Origin: Bacteroidota bacterium
Lineage (GTDB): Bacteria; Bacteroidota; Bacteroidia; Chitinophagales; LD1
Direction: 5' to 3'
Length of the DNA stretch: 64,000 bases
Assembly: GCA_016715625.1 (NCBI GenBank)
Contig: JADJZU010000001.1
Location: 124,001-188,000, forward strand
Under the pieces are notes generated by a model that did no database searches, was not told the DNA's origin, and saw only the letters and a program-made list of their open reading frames with translations. Shown in pieces: positions 61,743 to 64,000 of this stretch (positions are counted from its first letter, which is position 1; every line of letters begins with the position of its first letter). The position numbers were made by a program, and so were the translations under genes.

Positions 61743-62429
61743 TTACTCAGTATTAGTGGCATGTTTGTCTGCGGCTGCTGCGTTTTGCTGAGCACGGGCG
61801 CGTTCCAGGCGCTCAAAGAAGTGGAGTTCATCCTCATCGTCCGGTTCCACTTTAGGCAAATTGATATAACGCGTGAAATAGGCAGCTACAATTCCGCTCA
61901 AAAAGCCAAACAAGTGCGACTGCCAACTCACCCCTTCTTTTGGTAAAAATCCAATCACACTACTGCCATACAGCACCGCAACTAAAGCGGCTATCAGCAG
62001 CGAAGTGCGGTCTTTGCGAAACAAGCCCGAAGACAGAAAAAAACCGGTAAGTCCATACACAATTCCACTAATGCCCACATGCATGGTGCCGCGAGTGCCA
62101 AAAACCCAAAGCAGGCCACCACTCACCAACTGGATAAACAGCCATATAAAAATGGTGTGTCGGGGAAAAGTGTGCAGCAGCAAAGTAAACAGCAGTAGGA
62201 TGGGTAGCGAGTTGCTCAGCAAGTGCATAGAGACTGCGCTATTGGTATTGCCGTGCAGAAAGGGCGAAAACAATATGCCAGGCAAGCCTTCCACCTTTCC
62301 GGGCATGTTGCCGAGATGATCAAAGTTGACCAGATGGAAATACTGCAGAAAGTGGATGGCCCACAACACCAGCAGCAGCAGGCTCACAATACCTACACGT
62401 TTCCAGAAAAGAAATTTTTCATCTGCCAT
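61743..62429 (-). CDS. Rhomboid-family intramembrane serine protease
   Basis: This protein of about 228 residues has the rhomboid core: the HLLSNS segment on helix 2, the catalytic Ser in GISGIVYGLTG and the catalytic His in SWQSHLFGFLSG, both in predicted membrane helices. The C-terminal 45 residues form a charged cytosolic tail. Substrates are not evident. I use ATG 62429 (MADEKFLFW), since 31 upstream residues are not typical. It is divergent from the acylase gene, with 120 bases between starts. Confidence 0.92.
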   Translation of the reverse strand: MADEKFLFWKRVGIVSLLLLVLWAIHFLQYFHLVNFDHLGNMPGKVEGLPGILFSPFLHGNTNSAVSMHLLSNSLPILLLFTLLLHTFPRHTIFIWLFIQLVSGGLLWVFGTRGTMHVGISGIVYGLTGFFLSSGLFRKDRTSLLIAALVAVLYGSSVIGFLPKEGVSWQSHLFGFLSGIVAAYFTRYINLPKVEPDDEDELHFFERLERARAQQNAAAADKHATNTE

Positions 62430-62549
62430 GGTCCGAATAAAAGGTTTTTGCGGAAAGACATTCCCGTTTGCCGGCTCTCCACCGAAAGACGAGACGATAA
62501 AAAACACAAAAAGATTTTCCACTTTTTATATTCACTCAAAACTTACAAC

Positions 62550-64000
62550 GTGAAATATATTTCTTTCTTCATCTCACTGGCAATTACGCTGGCTTTGACA
62601 CTGGCCCTGAATACCAAACTGGGCGTGGCTCCGGCTTTCGGAAAATTCCTGAATCCCTTTGGCGGGTTTGGCAAAATGCCGAAAACAATCAGCGGTGGAA
62701 AGATGGGGAAGAAAACCTGCAGGGATTAAAAGAACCGGTGCAGGTTTACTTTGACGACCGCCTGGTGCCGCATGTTTTTGCCAAAAACGATGCGGACCTG
62801 TATTTCATGCAGGGCTACATTACGGCCAAGTATCGCTTGTGGCAAATGGAAATACAAACACATGATGCAGCAGGAAGACTGAGCGAGATAGCCGGAGAAA
62901 AAACACTGGAAAAAGACAAACTCACCCGAAGAATCGGCATGCCATGGAGCGCTGAAGCGGCTGAGGAATACATTAAGAAAGATGAGTTTAGCCGAAATCT
63001 GATAGAAGCTTATTGCAAAGGAGTGAATGCTTATATTCAACAGCTATCGCCCAAAGACTACCCATTTGAGTATAAGCTGCTCAACTACGAACCCGAAGAA
63101 TGGAAACCGATTAAAGTAGCGCTATTGCTCAAGAACATGGCCAACATGCTATCGGTGTATGAGTATGATATAGAGAACGCCAACTTCATTAGCAAGTTTG
63201 GCGAAGCGGAGTATCGCAAGCTATATCCGGATTGGGTGCAGGATGAAGAACCCATTGTGCCCAGCGGCACTCCATGGGTACAACCGCTCAGCGCCAAAGA
63301 ACTAAGCACATCAGAGCATCGCACTTCCCTATCGGCTATGGCACACATTACCAAACCCGATGAGATTACGGGCAGCAACAACTGGGCAGTGAGCGGCAGC
63401 AAAACCAAGAGCGGCAAACCCATTCTGTGCAACGACCCGCATCTTAAACTTTCGCTGCCGGCTATCTGGTACGAAATGCATTTGGTATCGCCCAACATGA
63501 ATGTGTATGGCGCTACTCTGCCCGGCTCACCGGCTGTTATCAGCGGCTTTAATGATTCTATAGCCTGGGGAGTAACCAATGCCGGTCGCGATGTACGCGA
63601 TTGGTATACCATTCAATTTAAAGATGATTCACGCAATGAATACCAATACAACGGGCAATGGGTAAAAAGCGAAAAACGAATTGAAAAACACTACGTGCGC
63701 GGCAAAGGTGTGGTGGAAGATGAAGTGATTTACACCCGATTTGGCCCCGTAGTATTTGACAAAAATTTCGGTCAGGCCAGTTCTACGCAGAATCTGGCCA
63801 TGAAATGGACTGCGCATATTCCATCCAATGAATTCAAAACATTTTATCTCTTCAATTGTGGCAAAAACTATGATGATTATATAGAAGCATTGAACCATTA
63901 CACCTGCCCGGCTCAAAACTTTGTATTCGCGGCACGGAGTGGCGATATCGCTATTAAAGAACAAGGAAGATTCCCCATCCGAAATAAAGCGACTGAACAG
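62550..64000 (+). CDS. Penicillin acylase family protein, frame broken and cut by the window edge
   Basis: The frame starts at GTG 62550 with a signal or anchor helix (KYISFFISLAITLALTLAL). It reads through the homopolymer TTT at 62667-62669 into a stop at 62727, while the downstream frame encodes WQNAENNQRWKDGEEN and continues to the window end. One extra T restores the fusion. Downstream blocks TGSNNWAVSGSKTKSGKPI and LCNDPHLKLSLPAIWYEM match the N-terminal nucleophile hydrolase core of penicillin acylases; the Ser before NNW is the expected catalytic residue after autoprocessing. It runs past the window. Substrate (beta-lactam, homoserine lactone or peptide amide) is unknown. Confidence 0.9.

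Overview
This 64-kb window comes from a Bacteroidota chromosome, probably of the Chitinophagia, Sphingobacteriia or Saprospiria type; the exact order cannot be fixed by eye. The evidence is the set of exported proteins ending in type IX secretion (T9SS) type A sorting domains, the many SPII lipoproteins, the Bacteroidota -7 promoter element (TAnnTTTG, often TAnnTTCGC here), the lack of obvious Shine-Dalgarno sites, and a short S21 gene. I see no transposase, integrase, phage, plasmid or CRISPR element, so most of the window reads as core chromosome with lineage-specific surface genes.

Layout. 1-8.1 kb: AIM24-family protein, asparagine synthetase, DUF421 membrane protein, tilS, a T9SS cargo protein, thymidine kinase and a hypothetical. 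8.1-12.5 kb (minus): rpsL-rpsG-fusA-rpsJ-small secreted protein-rplC, closed by a terminator right after rplC, so the str/S10 block is cut short. 12.6-14.6 kb (minus): a PaaE-like reductase, a bacilliredoxin and a DUF59/SufT-like Fe-S protein. 14.7-19.4 kb: a glycan or envelope cluster with a methyltransferase, a TMTC-like GT-C/TPR membrane protein and two GT2 glycosyltransferases. 19.6-23.4 kb: a T9SS cargo gene with a frame break next to its signal peptide, then a 770-bp repeat-rich gap and a lipoprotein. 23.4-25.7 kb: murQ, DUF2851 and tRNA-Arg(ACG). 25.8-32.3 kb (minus): rpsA with three frame breaks, then purA, STAS, Fur and RelA/SpoT. 32.5-34.7 kb: purL. 34.8-39.6 kb: a 1612-residue modular adhesin or fibre-like protein. 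39.6-44.2 kb: SDR dehydrogenase, a PorV/PorQ-like barrel, an HhH plus barrel protein and a lipoprotein. 44.6-47.8 kb: ettA, acyl-CoA dehydrogenase and rpsU. 48.3-54.9 kb: a T9SS protein, a fibre-like protein and a helical-repeat protein. 55.4-56.6 kb: a blue-light LOV histidine kinase. 56.8-64 kb: a lipoprotein gene with an internal stop, a T9SS subtilase, small proteins, cysteine desulfurase, rhomboid protease and a truncated, frame-broken penicillin acylase.

How the parts relate. Translation and growth control dominate the minus-strand blocks (ribosomal proteins, EF-G, S1, EttA, RelA/SpoT, TilS, tRNA-Arg). The rest is largely envelope and surface biology: T9SS cargo, fibre-like proteins, lipoproteins and glycosyltransferases. 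Four single-base losses, all in short homopolymers in rpsA and the acylase gene, look like sequencing or assembly errors rather than biology. The most interesting items are the complete LOV photoreceptor kinase, the small secreted protein embedded in the ribosomal operon, the split of that operon, a set of genes whose -7 element lies only 4-7 nt from the start codon (likely leaderless mRNAs), and several non-coding repeat families.
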